In this document: piece after piece, positions 23,570 through 35,216 of the stretch | How the letters are laid out: the number at the start of each line of letters is the position of its first letter | Numbering within the stretch: position 1 is the stretch's first letter | NCBI GenBank assembly: GCA_023014335.1 | Contig: JAECYW010000004.1 | Coordinates: 1,240,001-1,304,000, forward strand | DNA: 64,000 nucleotides | Direction of reading: 5' to 3' | DNA from: Galerina marginata | Lineage: Eukaryota > Basidiomycota > Agaricomycetes > Agaricales > Galerinaceae | Made by a program: the position numbers and the translations under genes | The notes under the pieces: model-generated | What the model saw: only the letters and a program-made list of their open reading frames with translations | Told to the model about the DNA's origin: nothing | The model's database searches: none

Positions 23570-24725
23570 CGTGACAGACAGTGTTGAGTGGAAATGTTAC
23601 AGGAATATGGCTATAAATTTGATGCAAGTCGTGGTCGTGGTGGTTCTGGACAAGTCACAACTTCCGGTGCAAGGCCTACTTGAGGCAGGTGTGATAATGT
23701 GAAGAGCCGGAATAGGAAGGCGTCTTCGCCGTGACTCATTTGTTATCGTACAATCTCACAGCGACAAGCACAGCATTTTTGCAGAAACCTATCTCTCACA
23801 GAAAAAATACCTCTAGAAATTCAAATGCTACTTCGAAAAAGAATCAAGTTATTTAATTTTACGGACGGGAGTTCTGAACAAGTTCTGAAACCTGGTAAAT
23901 ACTTGCAGGGCATCAGATGTTCGTGTTAATAACAGCTTGAAATTTCAATCAGAGTAGAATATGAGCCCTGGAATGGAGTGCAGAGAAGAATTGTAAGTAA
24001 TATCCCCATGACCTTTCGAGTTTGACTTAAGATTTTCAGCTGCTCCTCAGGCGCTTCGTCTCGTGGACCCACTGTCGGCCCGGATCCGGGTCGAGTAGAT
24101 AAGATAAGATCCCAAGCTTCACCAAGGGTATGAAATCGCAGCGAATACATTTTAATCTTCAATTGCTCCAAGCCACGGATAAACCCTCCACACTAACAAG
24201 ACTGTAGGGGAATTGTTACGGCTCATGACTTCAATACAACGTAGGAAGGCCAGAATACCAAGTAAATCCAACAGAAATGTCGGTGATCGGACCGTTGCAG
24301 TTGGCTCGGAATCATGATACGGGTGCCGGGTCCGTCGAGCGAGGACTCCTGGGCACACTTGGGACACACCGACGTAGTTCAAACCGCCCAAACTGCAGTT
24401 GTTCTCCCAGCAAGGAATTATGACCGCTTAGCGCCAACAATTTTTCCAGCTAAATATCCTCATGTCAGTCTTCAATATTCAATGCTCTTGCGATTTTGGA
24501 CCTTGATACAAGAGCCTTGTTCAGGACCGGCTATCCGGGGATTTCTTCGAGAAGATTTGTCTCCAATGTTCTATACTTCTTGAATTCAGTACGTGCTAAA
24601 AATAGCCTTCTAGAGTAGGGTGTCCTAAATCCTCCGCCAGCACTCGAAAGATTCTCGGAAAATGGCCAATAAAAAAACTATATAAACCCATCTTTATTCG
24701 AAAGACCGCTCTACAACGCGCTGGA
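23570..24725. other. divergent intergenic region
   Basis: This 1.2-kb gap separates two divergent starts. No gene was identified. It contains core promoter elements for the GH79 gene close to its right end. Confidence 0.55.
24666..24686 (+). promoter_or_regulatory. CCAAT and TATA box upstream of GH79 gene
   Basis: CCAAT at 24666-24670 and TATATAAA at 24679-24686 stand 40-60 bp before the ATG at 24726. The TATA spacing fits a short 5' leader. Confidence 0.55.
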
Positions 24726-26758
24726 ATGTTTAATTGCCCAATTTTACGACCCCTGACCTTGCTGGCTCTTTTTTCGAGTTACGCGCTATGCGGCAGCGTG
24801 ACCGTTTCTGTCCCCTTTGCCGCTCCTTCCTCTGCTCCAACAATTTCGCCGTCCGTAATCTCCCTGTCCATCGAACTGGACCGCTGGACCGACTGGTCGG
24901 GAAATACCACGCGAAACCAATTTTTCTTTAACACGTTGAATAACTTAAAGCAGATTGCAGGGGAAGGCCCACGCCTCAGAATTGGTGGTGATACTGAAGA
25001 CCATGCGGACTTCAGCCCAACAGTGAAGGTAAGGTTTGGCGCTGAATTCTAATCACAATTTTGTTCATTTCGGACTACAGTACGCTACTGCTACATTCAA
25101 GGCGCCAACAGCCGCTACGCCATACTTCGAGGCTTCAAATGTTATTGTCGGAGATGGTTTTTATCAAGTTGCTGACTTTGTCCCCCCCGGTAAATATCAC
25201 TCCTCGTTGTCCCCACTTCTTCTCTGACCCTCATTTATATATTTCGATCTGTCTTTCAGGTACCCACTTCACTTGGGGTGTAAATTTCAAGCGGGGCAAT
25301 ATGACCACCATGTTTTCCGAAGCAAGGTCCTTGCTGAAAGCTTTTGCTTCTCCGGCGCTTGCCAATATGACCCTCGATTATATCGAGATTGGGAACGAGG
25401 TGGGGGGTATGACCCTGCCTGCCTACGTCGAAGAGTAAGTTCGCACAATCACAAATAAAAGACTCTGAATTTCGAAAGGCTGACATGGTGTTGCGTAAGG
25501 TGGACAGGCTACGCTACCAATATAACGAGCTCGCTCAACATGGGAAAAACGAAATTCTGGGGTGGCGCCTTTGCTGCTACAACACACACCACTGACGGGT
25601 TCTCGCCCCAAGGTATTTTTGCTAATGGTATCCTTGACTCACACCCTGGTTCTCTAATGACCTCGTGCGTGATTCGCCCCATGCATCCCACTTTGAATTA
25701 ATTAAATATCCACCCATTTTCCATTAGGTTTTCTCAGCACCACTATAGCGGCGGCTGTACCCCTGACGCTCCTATAACTGGGAAGCTTCAATACCTGATG
25801 GATAAAGCCCTTCTTCGAAGCAACCTCACCCATTTGAATGCCGATATCGCTGCGGTGCATGCGCAGGGACTTGATTATGTCCTTGGAGAGACTAATAGCA
25901 ATGCCTGCCATGTAAGTTCTAAATTATTGTGAACTACGTAAAGTCTTTCTTATCGTCTACCAGGGGACGCCCGGTGTCAGCAACGTAGGAGGTACTGCTC
26001 TCTGGATGTTGGACCATGCAATATTTGGGTAGGTGCAAATCTGCTTCTAGCGTCTATAAATTATATCAATTGTTTCGTCATTAAGCGCTGAAATTGGAAT
26101 CTCTCGTATGTACTTCCATGAAGGAATTGGCTACAAATACAATTTAGTGAGTGCTCAAATTTATACGACGCGGATGTTCTAGTCGTTCTTTTAACCTATT
26201 ACCTTTTGGCAGATCCAGCCTGTCACATTAACCATCTCAACAATTGACGGTACACCTCTCCCGAAACCTCTACCACCACACGTCCAGCCGCAATATTATG
26301 GCGCCATTGTTGCAGCAGAGGCCATCGGCGACTCTGGCGCCACGCGCGTCGTGGAACTCAGCATCAATGACCCACGTATCTCGGGGCACGCATTCTTCGT
26401 TGGGAATAAGCTAGTCCGGGCGGTAATTATCAACTCTCTTGTCTACCTCACCACGGACGCCGGCACCCCGCGAAACAGCACTCTCGTTAATCTGAATATT
26501 TCTGGAAGCGGGGTGCCAACCAAGATGACCGTCAAGCGACTTTTCATGCCGTGAGTCGTATCTGTTCTTCTTGTGAACCAGTAATAATTCGACGACATCC
26601 TTAGATTTTCTGATTCAACTTCTGGTCTGACCTGGGGCGGCCAGACATACGAAACCAGCGATGGAACAGTTGGAGGTTCTCTAAAGGTTACAACAGCGAA
26701 TGTTGCAGACGGCGTGGTCGTTCAGGCATCGGAAGCCGTCTTGCTGACTTTTATGTGA
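24726..26758 (+). CDS. glycoside hydrolase family 79 (beta-glucuronidase-like), secreted
   Basis: Nine exons join in phase from 24726 to TGA at 26756-26758, about 517 residues. A signal peptide (PLTLLALFSSYALCGS) starts the protein. The TIM-barrel part contains RLRIGGDTED. The predicted acid/base Glu is in DYIEIGNEV (about residue 184) and the predicted nucleophile Glu in VLGETNSNACH (about residue 305), both as in clan GH-A family 79. A C-terminal beta-sandwich domain follows (VELSINDPRISGHAFFVGNK onward). Basidiomycete GH79 enzymes release glucuronic or 4-O-methylglucuronic acid from arabinogalactan-type glycans. Several NxS/T sites suggest N-glycosylation. All catalytic residues are present, so it looks active. 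The exact substrate cannot be told from sequence. Confidence 0.92.
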
Positions 26759-28046
26759 CGAAAGCCAATTTTTCATAAATGTATTCTCTGCAAAAAAAAA
26801 CCCAAGAATATGCCTTATCGAGGCCGTTTAGAGCAGGTTTCCTCAGTATGTAGGCTGGGAATTGGCCGGACGGTTCTTGAAACAGGAACCTGTAAACGAA
26901 GTTCAAATCGGCTGACCGACTGCTTCCACGATGAATTATGAATGGCTTCATGGGTCCCGGACGTTACTGGACACTCACAGAGGGGTGGGTGGCTAAGTTA
27001 AAAATATATAAGCATTCGAGGATCACCCGGCGAAGCTTAAACGCACCTGATCATTAAGAGGGATATTAATTCCAGAGGCCTCTTTTTTTCTGAATACTGA
27101 ACATAGAATGAAGGATGGCATCGCTTACGAAGGCTGAGTAACGGTGTTTTAATACACGGTAAGGTGTGCGAGCTCAAGTCATACCGTTGAAGAGGCCAGG
27201 ATGAAAAATTACAGTGCGTCGTCGTTTAGTTTATGTAGACCGGTAGTACAGATGGAGGATATGGAAAGGAAGTCTTCTTAGACCGAAGGTACGTCAAGTA
27301 TAGGACGAAAGCCCGCTTGCTAATCCAATAGGGGGGCAAGTTGGAAAGATGGTATAGAGAAGTTCCAGGAGTGCCATTTCTGTAGCCTGGAAGGAACATT
27401 CATTGAGGTCGTGACTTGCAGGCTCTCTTGACCCCGGAGAGGCGACAAAAAAGCAACAAAAAAGTAGTTCGGGCTCCTTGAGAAACTAATTCACATTGGA
27501 TAAACAAGCCAAGAAGCTGGGTATGCCAGGTTCCTTCCTTCCTGCCTTCCAAACGAAGTAGGAACATGTCGGCCTCAGGCTGCACCTTTTGATATCACAC
27601 TCAGTTGGTTTCAAGAAATTTCAAGTGAATATGGAGCATTACGATTAACAGTGTAGGTCGAGCCTTGAGCGCTTGAGCGCTTGAGCTTGAGTAGCCTTGA
27701 GACTGAATCGCAGTCAGTGAAAATGTACACAGTAAGAGTCGAAGCTCTGGTTAAGTTCTGACGACTTGGATTTACCGTTTTGGTCCTTGGACGGGCTCAA
27801 TATCACGACGGAGTCCGGACCGATCACGTGAACTGTGCAATACTTACCCCCGAACCTCCAACCGAGCTTGCAAGCGCCACTGAACTGTCGACACGGTAAT
27901 TCCTAAACTTTGCCGTAGAAGCACTGCACGCAATATTCAGAATTGTACGCATTCTTAGGGTTCACATAGAGCAAGCGGAATAACTCACAATTTACCCAGA
28001 TTCAGAAATTGCTTGAGAAATCGGAGGACGGAACGATATCCCAGCT
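26759..28046. other. intergenic, 1.3 kb
   Basis: This gap lies between the GH79 stop and the UBP8 start. It holds the small CTTGAGCG repeat and a CACGTG box near 27825. No coding sequence is supported. Confidence 0.55.
27664..27691. repeat. short tandem repeat CTTGAGCG-type
   Basis: About three tandem 8-9 bp units resembling CTTGAGCG, the last imperfect, lie upstream of UBP8. No function assigned. Confidence 0.6.
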
Positions 28047-30287
28047 ATGGCCTCATCTTGTTTTCACATTTCTGCCGCACTTGGAGACCGAACGGTTGAA
28101 AACCACATATCAAAGAAATATACTACTGTCATTTCCTGGAATGCATATCGTTCGCAGGCAACTCGACCTGCGAAACGAAGAAAGGTATGCAGAAGTTCGG
28201 TTTTCAATGACGCTGATTCAAATCCAACCTCACAGATAGCTTCCCCATCGTGCGGCACCTGTGAAGTTTCTCTTTCACGGCCTTTTGCATGTCTTCAGTG
28301 CTCGTACACGGGTTGTTGGCAAGATGGCCACGTCGTTCATCACCTGAAAGAAGCTGGCCATCAGTTCTGTACGTCCAGTCACCGTTCTTCACGACCTAAA
28401 GTCCATCTCTAATTTAGGGTGAAATAACAGGCGTCGATGCTAAAACTGGTTCTCTTTTTTGCACCGAATGTGATGACTTCGTTTACGACGCGAAGGTTGA
28501 ACGAATACACCTTGCGGCCACAGTTTCTGCTGAGGAGAAGTTACCAAAATATCAAGGTCCGTCGACTTAGCTTCCTGCTATTATAGTACCTAACCATCAA
28601 CAGCTTCGAAACCGCTGCGAGAGACGTACAGAACATGGGATCCGAGCCCGAAAGATATTCAGGCACTCGAAGGTGCTCAATCGATTCCCTGTCATGGTAG
28701 GTCACTATTTTTCGTAGTGTAAATCTATTGGTCGACATACGTGCGGCCAGGTCGTCGTGGGCTCTGGAATCTTGGACAGACATGCTACATGAATGTGGTG
28801 CTCCAGTGTTTCGTCCACAACCCACTACTTCGAAACTACTTTCTAAGCGACAAACACAATTCCAAGCAGTGCAAACTAGAGAACTGCACCTCCTGCGAGA
28901 TGGACAAACTATTCACCGAGGTTAGTGTAGTGCGCTTGTATTGTACTTGTCGCTGATATCTTGAATAAAAGATCTACTCAGATGACCCGACACCTTATGG
29001 TCCAATCACATTCTTGGCCACCACCTGGAAGGCGTCCGCTGAAATTTCAGGCTATGCACAGCAAGATGCCCACGAGTTCTTCATGGCCAATTTGAATCAC
29101 ATACATTCGACCTCCCGTGGTTGCACCAATGTTTCATGCAATTGTATCATTCATTCGACATTCTCTGGTTCTCTTCAGAGTGACGTGACATGCGACCGAT
29201 GTGGCAGCGTTACGAGCACCATCGACCCAGTGCTCGACATCAGCCTTGAGCTCAAGGGTAAAGGCGGCGAGGTCGCCTCAGGAGACACTCTCGGTGCATG
29301 TCTGCGGAGGTTAATCCCCTGCCATTCTTCCGTCAGTGGTGTGCTAACATGGCATAAATAGATTTACACAACCCGAGAAACTTGGAAAGGAATATAGTTG
29401 TGCCAAGTGCGCCAAGGCATCTCCAGTAAGTGATTACTTTGGTATATCTTCGCCAGTATTCTGTTCGATACCACCGGAACACTCTCTCATGATTGCTTTC
29501 GTCTTCAGGAGGCGACCAAGAGGTTTAGCATCCGAAAGCTGCCTCCTGTGTTGGCATTCCAGTTCAAGGTAAGCCCTCTGTCTCCACACGTTGTTCCGAT
29601 ACCATCCTGATATACATTCTCCACCAGAGGTTTGAACACAAGACGAACGACAAAACATCCGCTCGCAAAATTGATACCCCCATTCGTTTTCCAGCATTCC
29701 TGAACATGGCTCCGTATACCACAAACGCACTGAAGGATTCCGGGAAGGAGAACATGGGATCTCATTCGTCGTACGCCCGATTGCCTCTTCGAAGCTGATG
29801 AATGCATCTCATGGCGTGCCCATGGTGCATCAATTAGATCTCCCAGCCGGGAAGGAATATGCGAATATGATCTGTTTGCTGTAATCAACCATGAAGGCCA
29901 AATCGATAATGGGCACTACACCAATTTTGCGCGCATCAAAGATGAGGTAGGTGGTGTTCTGTGTGGACCAAACGTGTATGTAACTAACAAACTTGGTCAT
30001 TTAGTGGTACCGGTTTGACGACGACAAGTATGTGAAATTTCACCTGTGGCTGACCGTTTATTTTATTCCTGTTACTTAGGGTCGCACCGTCGAGTCTGGG
30101 TGCATGCCTCAACTCACATGCTTACATGTGCTTCTACGTTAAGCGGCACCTGGACTACAAGCCGAACATGACTCCTTCATACGTGCTCACAAGGGAGAAT
30201 GAGGCACAGCGCGAGAAGGAGCTCGAGAAGGAGAAAGAAGCTGCCCGAATGAAGGAATTGGAGGATGACTTGCTGTCTACGTTATGA
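28047..30287 (+). CDS. UBP8: Ubp8/USP22-like ubiquitin C-terminal hydrolase of SAGA
   Basis: Twelve exons join in phase to about 533 residues. The N-terminal zf-UBP domain is visible as paired Cys/His ligands: SCGTCEVS, CLQCSYTGCW, HHLKEAGHQFC and LFCTECDDFVYD (residues about 50-115). The USP catalytic domain follows: Cys box GLWNLGQTCYMN (nucleophile about residue 175), QQDAHEFF, zinc pairs CDRCGS and CAKCAKAS, and His box DNGHYTNFAR (about residue 447). In yeast and animals this enzyme removes ubiquitin from histone H2B within the SAGA deubiquitinase module in the nucleus. One intron (GTACGC...ATTAG, about 29769-29835) must be removed to bypass a frame break before EYDLFAVINHEG; with it the gene is intact. 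The C-terminal tail is a charged helix. Confidence 0.94.
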
Positions 30288-30622
30288 ATGACCACATTGA
30301 TCGCCATTTTTATTGCTTTGCTGTAAGAACATTGTATAATTAGAGCTTGGCCGAAGGATTCCACCTTTTTCATTTACGGCTCCTCCGAGCTCCAGCCGCT
30401 AGATTTGTTGCATTGTGACCTTTCTTTAGAAGGCGAAAGAAAAGGATCAACTCATCAAGCATCAACCATGGGGAAAGAAGGAGAACAGAGAAGCCTCCGA
30501 AACTCGGAAGGCAATGCATTCCACAGAGATAAAGATAGAGTGATCTAATCCAATCCCAAATTATGGCTGGCAAGCTGGCAGCACCGTCCATGACCACCTC
30601 TCTCGGCCCTCATCTCCATTTC

Positions 30623-31970
30623 TCATTCGCCCAAGATCATGGGTCGATCGTTCCAAAAATCATCTTTGATGATATCGCAGTGCAGAGTCTTTAATCTCGT
30701 TGGCTGTTGCTTCGGTTTCTTCTTCGTTTTTTTCAAGTTCATTTTGGGCTGCGCCTCTCCATGCGTATTCGTCGGCGAAGCCTCGCTTGCGATGCCTATT
30801 ATAGGCATGGATGAGGATTCGGGAACCTCAATTTGCGCTGCGTCGGAATCTAACGCCTTGGTTTGTACCGATTCCCTTCCATCGCCACCGGCAGGGGGTT
30901 CTTCTGCGTCATCGCCTTCCGAAGGGATCTGTTAAAATAAGACCATCATATTTACTTCTGGAGAAACAAGAAGTTCAGAAATGAGGGACAGACCTCCTCG
31001 CGGAACAACACGCTTCCTTTCCGAAATCTCTCGTTGAGCTGGTTATAGTTGATTCCAAATCGAGAGAAAAGGATTTCGTGTTTCTCCTTGGAGAATGTGC
31101 CCTAGAAAAGCGGAAAAATTTTAGCGAGCCGTCCCCGAATTACAGTCAGGAAAAATAGTCCAGGGTATATTTGTGACTATCATAGAAGCTCAGGACCGGA
31201 AAAGAAAGCGCGTACCCGCAGTGTAGCATGTGCTTCTGTCGTTGTCTGACCCCCTTGCTGAATAAGAGCCCAGAAAGTTGTATTGTACAGGTTGTTTATG
31301 TGAGCTGCGGACAACGTTCGTTTATTCCTACTATAAAGGGAACTGTTGATTGAGCACGAACTGTCGGCTTGTCTCCACGCGAAGTAGTCTCTTATATTTT
31401 GCTCGGTTGGATAGAGGACTATTCGACCGTCAAAAGAGGGCGGATACTGCAAGGGAATTGTCGGGAAGTATTGTGGCCAATGGAACACGTAGGACGACGT
31501 GAATAGCGATGTTAAGGTAGAAACGATCTTAGATTGTCGGCGGTTGTATAGTGAGGCTGATTTTCTCAGTAGAAAACTGTTCTAACACGATCGTCAGTAC
31601 TTCGTCATTCTGAAAATGAGGAGAAACCCTTCTGTCTTTCGAAGGCTGCTTAGCGTTCAAATTTTGTCCGAAGGCTCACCTGAACTCGTCTGATTCCCCG
31701 AATGCAAGCGTGATATCTGGATATTCGGCCATGACGTCTTTGGCAGCATGGTCCATCAATTCCAATGCACGACCGTCGTTTGGTTTCTTAAACTCGTGCT
31801 GTTCGGAAAACCTATGTTCCAGAGATCAAGCAAGGCTCAAATCCACTGGTCGAACTGCAATAGTACCGATGAAATGAATGGCCATCCAATCGGAAAAGCA
31901 TGAAGGTTCCCGGAAGCAGAGGATCTGGTAGCTCAAAGTCCCGAACATATGCAAACTTAGAGTTCGCCAT
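30623..31970 (-). CDS. THG1: tRNA(His) guanylyltransferase
   Basis: Exons from the ATG at 31970 to the stop at 30623 join in phase. The N-terminal polymerase-like palm has the first metal site in FRLDGHSFHRFSEQHEF and the second in FGESDEFSFLLRKS. The downstream HINNLYNTTFWALIQQGG and RGTFSKEKHEILFSRFGINY blocks are typical of Thg1, and the end DIIKDDFWNDRP is a family hallmark. The enzyme adds the extra 5' G to tRNA-His by reverse (3'-to-5') polymerisation and is essential in eukaryotes. An insertion of about 70 residues rich in Glu, Pro and Ser, then Lys-rich, precedes the C-terminus. The ATG opens MANSKFAYVRDFELPD, the usual start of the family. Confidence 0.96.
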
Positions 31971-32383
31971 ATTATTTTAAGGCAGATATTCGAAAAAAGA
32001 TGGTGGTAGAGATTCACGAAAGATATGCGTGACTCGAACTTCAAAGGTGGTAATAATCACAATGTCACGGAGATCAAATCCGGTCGGACTCTAGCACTCC
32101 TCGTGTTGCTTGGACCGTTGACCAGTGCTCCTTCAAGCCTCTATGGGGTGCCTGTGTCACGCAAAAGTATCTCTTTGACACTTACTATCCCTTGATGACA
32201 AAATTCTGCACTCCCAGGGAAGAAAATCGCAGTAATTGCTCATTACATTGGAAAATGTAGTACGTTCTCTCTCTAAGTCAAAATTCGTGTCCTGACTGAA
32301 TAACTACGCCGCTAGAACAAGCATGGTTGTCGTGCTGTCTGTTTTTATATCCTGTTTTAAACCACTATTACAGAGGGCAAGCA
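31971..32383. other. divergent intergenic between THG1 and HIT gene
   Basis: This roughly 410-bp gap lies between two divergent starts and probably holds both promoters. No coding sequence was seen. Confidence 0.6.
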
Positions 32384-33098
32384 TGGATAACGGCGCCGCA
32401 TCTATAAAACTGCCAGACTCGCACTTTTGTAAATTCTGTGAAGCATCAGTGGAACGTGGCTTCAATATCGTTTACGAGGTATGGTACGTCTTTAAAAGAA
32501 ACGCCGACAAGTTTTCCTCAAAATTTTTAGGACGAGTCATTCGTGACTTTTGAAGACCGTAAACCCAAGAGTAGATACCATTACCTAGTGATACCAAAGC
32601 GGCATATTGGTGCACCTCTTTCAAGCTCCTTCACGCCTCTACCTCATTAACCAAGAATTCGATAGACAGTGTCCGGTCTCTGAGAACGTCGGACGTAGAA
32701 CTCGGTAAGTAGCCGAATTCTCCGAGACCTAACATGCTCTAACTTCATCATGAAATCCAGTCCATGCCATGGAAGAAATCGGCCATAACATGATGACTAG
32801 TCTTGATATTCCTCCTTCAATGCGTGTGTACGTTGTGTCCATTCCTATTCCTCCTCCTAATATTGACTTCCTACCTATTGGGTGTAGAATGGGCTTCCAC
32901 ATTCCGCCTTTTAATTCAGTCTGGCATCTGCACCTTCATGTGCAAGCTCTTCCCTATCGAGACGCCAGATCTGCAGCAAAGTACCCCGTCCGTTCTGGAT
33001 TTGCCGGCTACTCAAAAGGCTTAAGCTGGTTTGTTGAGGTCAAACAAGCCATTCAAATTCTGGAGCGAGGCGGGCGCGTGGGGATAATGCCTTGCTAA
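32384..33098 (+). CDS. HIT-domain protein, HINT3-like
   Basis: Five exons join in phase: MDNGAASIKLPDSHFCKFCE, then DESFVTFEDRKPKSRYHYLV and IPKRHI, the block SVRSLRTSDVEL, the block HAMEEIGHNMMTSLDIPPSM, and GFHIPPFNSVWHLHLHVQAL to the stop. The protein is about 165-170 residues. The signature HLHLHVQA is the HxHxHxx motif of histidine-triad nucleotide hydrolases, whose middle His is the nucleophile. Paired Cys at the start (CKFC) match the HINT3 subgroup. Members hydrolyse AMP-NH2-type or AMP-acyl adducts. The C-terminal segment with KQAIQILERGGRVGI is a normal family ending. Confidence 0.9.
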
Positions 33099-35216
33099 CA
33101 GCGGGCTCCACACGCATCAACCGGCATGTTCAGCTTTGCGACTTCAGAGTAGCCCACTAGCGTCACTTGTTAATTTTAAGACGGCCGGGACATCGTCGCT
33201 TCAGCTGATGGTTCGTTAGCCACGTATGTGCAACTGTATCACAGGGTCCTTTTCCTTTGTGGTAAGCTATCTTGCTCTATACATCTGCTTTCCGCGACCT
33301 TTTTTGAACTATCGAACTGACTATTTCTCTTCGTACAAAATAGATTTCTATTTGTATAATCCGCTTGTTGGTAATCTAGAAGTATGACGTCGTAACTTTT
33401 TTCCACCGTCGTTCGATACCGATATCTTGCCCGCCAATTGAACCTCTCCGTTTACAATATTGGCGCACCGAAGCACGCGACGATGCCAGAACTTTTTATA
33501 GGAATCGTTTTCACATGACGAATATCTGGAAAACCGGCACTGATTTGAAGCGTATCGAGAATCGAGATCCCTACCGGAGACGGCATAAAAGACGGAAGGA
33601 CCTGATAACGTGCCGACAGAACCATTCATTCTAGTGATCATCAAGTCACAGCGTGTCTTATTTTAATGGACCTGACTTCCTTGGTTCAGCCGTGGATACT
33701 GGGAAAGGGCATCTAAGGACATGAAGTGCCACAATCTAATGAAGAGAGGTCATCTGTTACCTTTCAGCTCCCATAAAGCTGGTATTACTACCCGGTGAAC
33801 AATGGTTTAACCAGGCCACTGACAACAGATGGCGTTGGGCGATGGGCGACAAGGTTTCGGTCTGAATATATCCTCTCCGTGAGGTCACGAAGCATGAAAA
33901 TCCTTCGAGGGCTCGTTATCCTACATCCAAATTCCAGGCTTTGATAAGAAGGTGATCGTAAGGAAGGCAGACATTATCTTTGACGAACGCTGTTAAAGTC
34001 GAAGGGAAAAAATGTGTAATTATATCCATCCCCGCTCCGGTCGCCGATATCTTTTGAGCGTCTTATTTTAACAGGCTTAATATAGCACAACTGACCATAC
34101 GGAGACGACTGAGGTGAGGCTCCAAGCGGCGTAACTCAGGTTCATTTGGTACTTTTTCCACTTCCGATTTGAGGGAGCTCATGCAATCTTCACAACCTTA
34201 GAACAGCATACTAGCTCCCTCGCTCAAACTCCAATGTATCTTCAAACAACTTGAGATGCGCCTCACCTCTTCCGTTGAAATGATGGATGAGGTAGGGTTT
34301 TAAGTACATGTATCTCCGAGCCAAAGATCAGGTTGGTCAGGTTGGTGGTGCCAACGCCACCGATAGTCCGAGCATAGTGGATTATTCAAGGTTAAGCTGT
34401 CCCTTCTCTGTACCAGTCGTGAAACTGAAGCTGCTTTGTTCTATTTATGTTCAGATGCACATTTCCAAGTTAACATTGTAATCTCCGTAAACGGAGGTAC
34501 CCAATTTGGCGCTTTACGACATCTCATTATCAGTCGCTAAATTTAAACACCTCTGTGAGTTTTACATCTCAGATATCCTAAAATCTCATTTCGACTACCC
34601 GTGACAAAACAGTGACAGACTCCACTTCCTACTTCTGATGGATCGTTGAAAAAAGTCTTTTGTGTCGCCACGCATTGCCGTCGGTTTTACTTACCTTGCT
34701 AATCATGGGCTATGTTCTTATGACCTTTTCCTCCACGACATTAACGGCACGGACTTCATTGGTAGCAAGCCGTGCCATATTTTTATGCAAGAACTAAAGC
34801 GGCCTTGTCAGGAGATGGTTCATGCATTATTAACTCTACGGCCACTGACATTGGCCACATAAATCTCGGCTCTAGCGTCGGGTAGACTTCCCTGTTCAGG
34901 TCAGTTTCAATCGACTTTTCTCTCGGCGGTTTGAGGAAGACAAGGCGTCTCCGACCCGATTTCGACACTCTCCATGAGGAATGCAGGATCAACCGTTCCC
35001 TAATTGGCTTCAGAGGCGATTCCAGGCTCTCATCCGCGTCACTTTCGCATGACTCTCCTATCCGCTCCTGCCTTCGATTCTTTGTGAACGAAGTGAAGTT
35101 CACAACCGGATGAACGCTTGAAACCGGAGTACCAAGCTCTTTTTTCACGTATAAAAAGCCTTGAGGATTCACACTGAAAATCAGAGCTAACCACTGTACA
35201 GAGTCATTCGATCGAC
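33099..35216. other. intergenic, 2.1 kb
   Basis: No gene is supported. Minus-strand frames at 33348-33644 and 34783-35172 are open but show no known motif and no splice chain. This is one of the longest gene-free stretches. A TATA box near the right end serves the oxalate decarboxylase gene. Confidence 0.45.
35150..35157 (+). promoter_or_regulatory. TATA box of oxalate decarboxylase gene
   Basis: TATAAAAA lies 60-67 bp upstream of the ATG at 35217, a typical distance for a strongly expressed fungal secreted-enzyme gene. Confidence 0.55.
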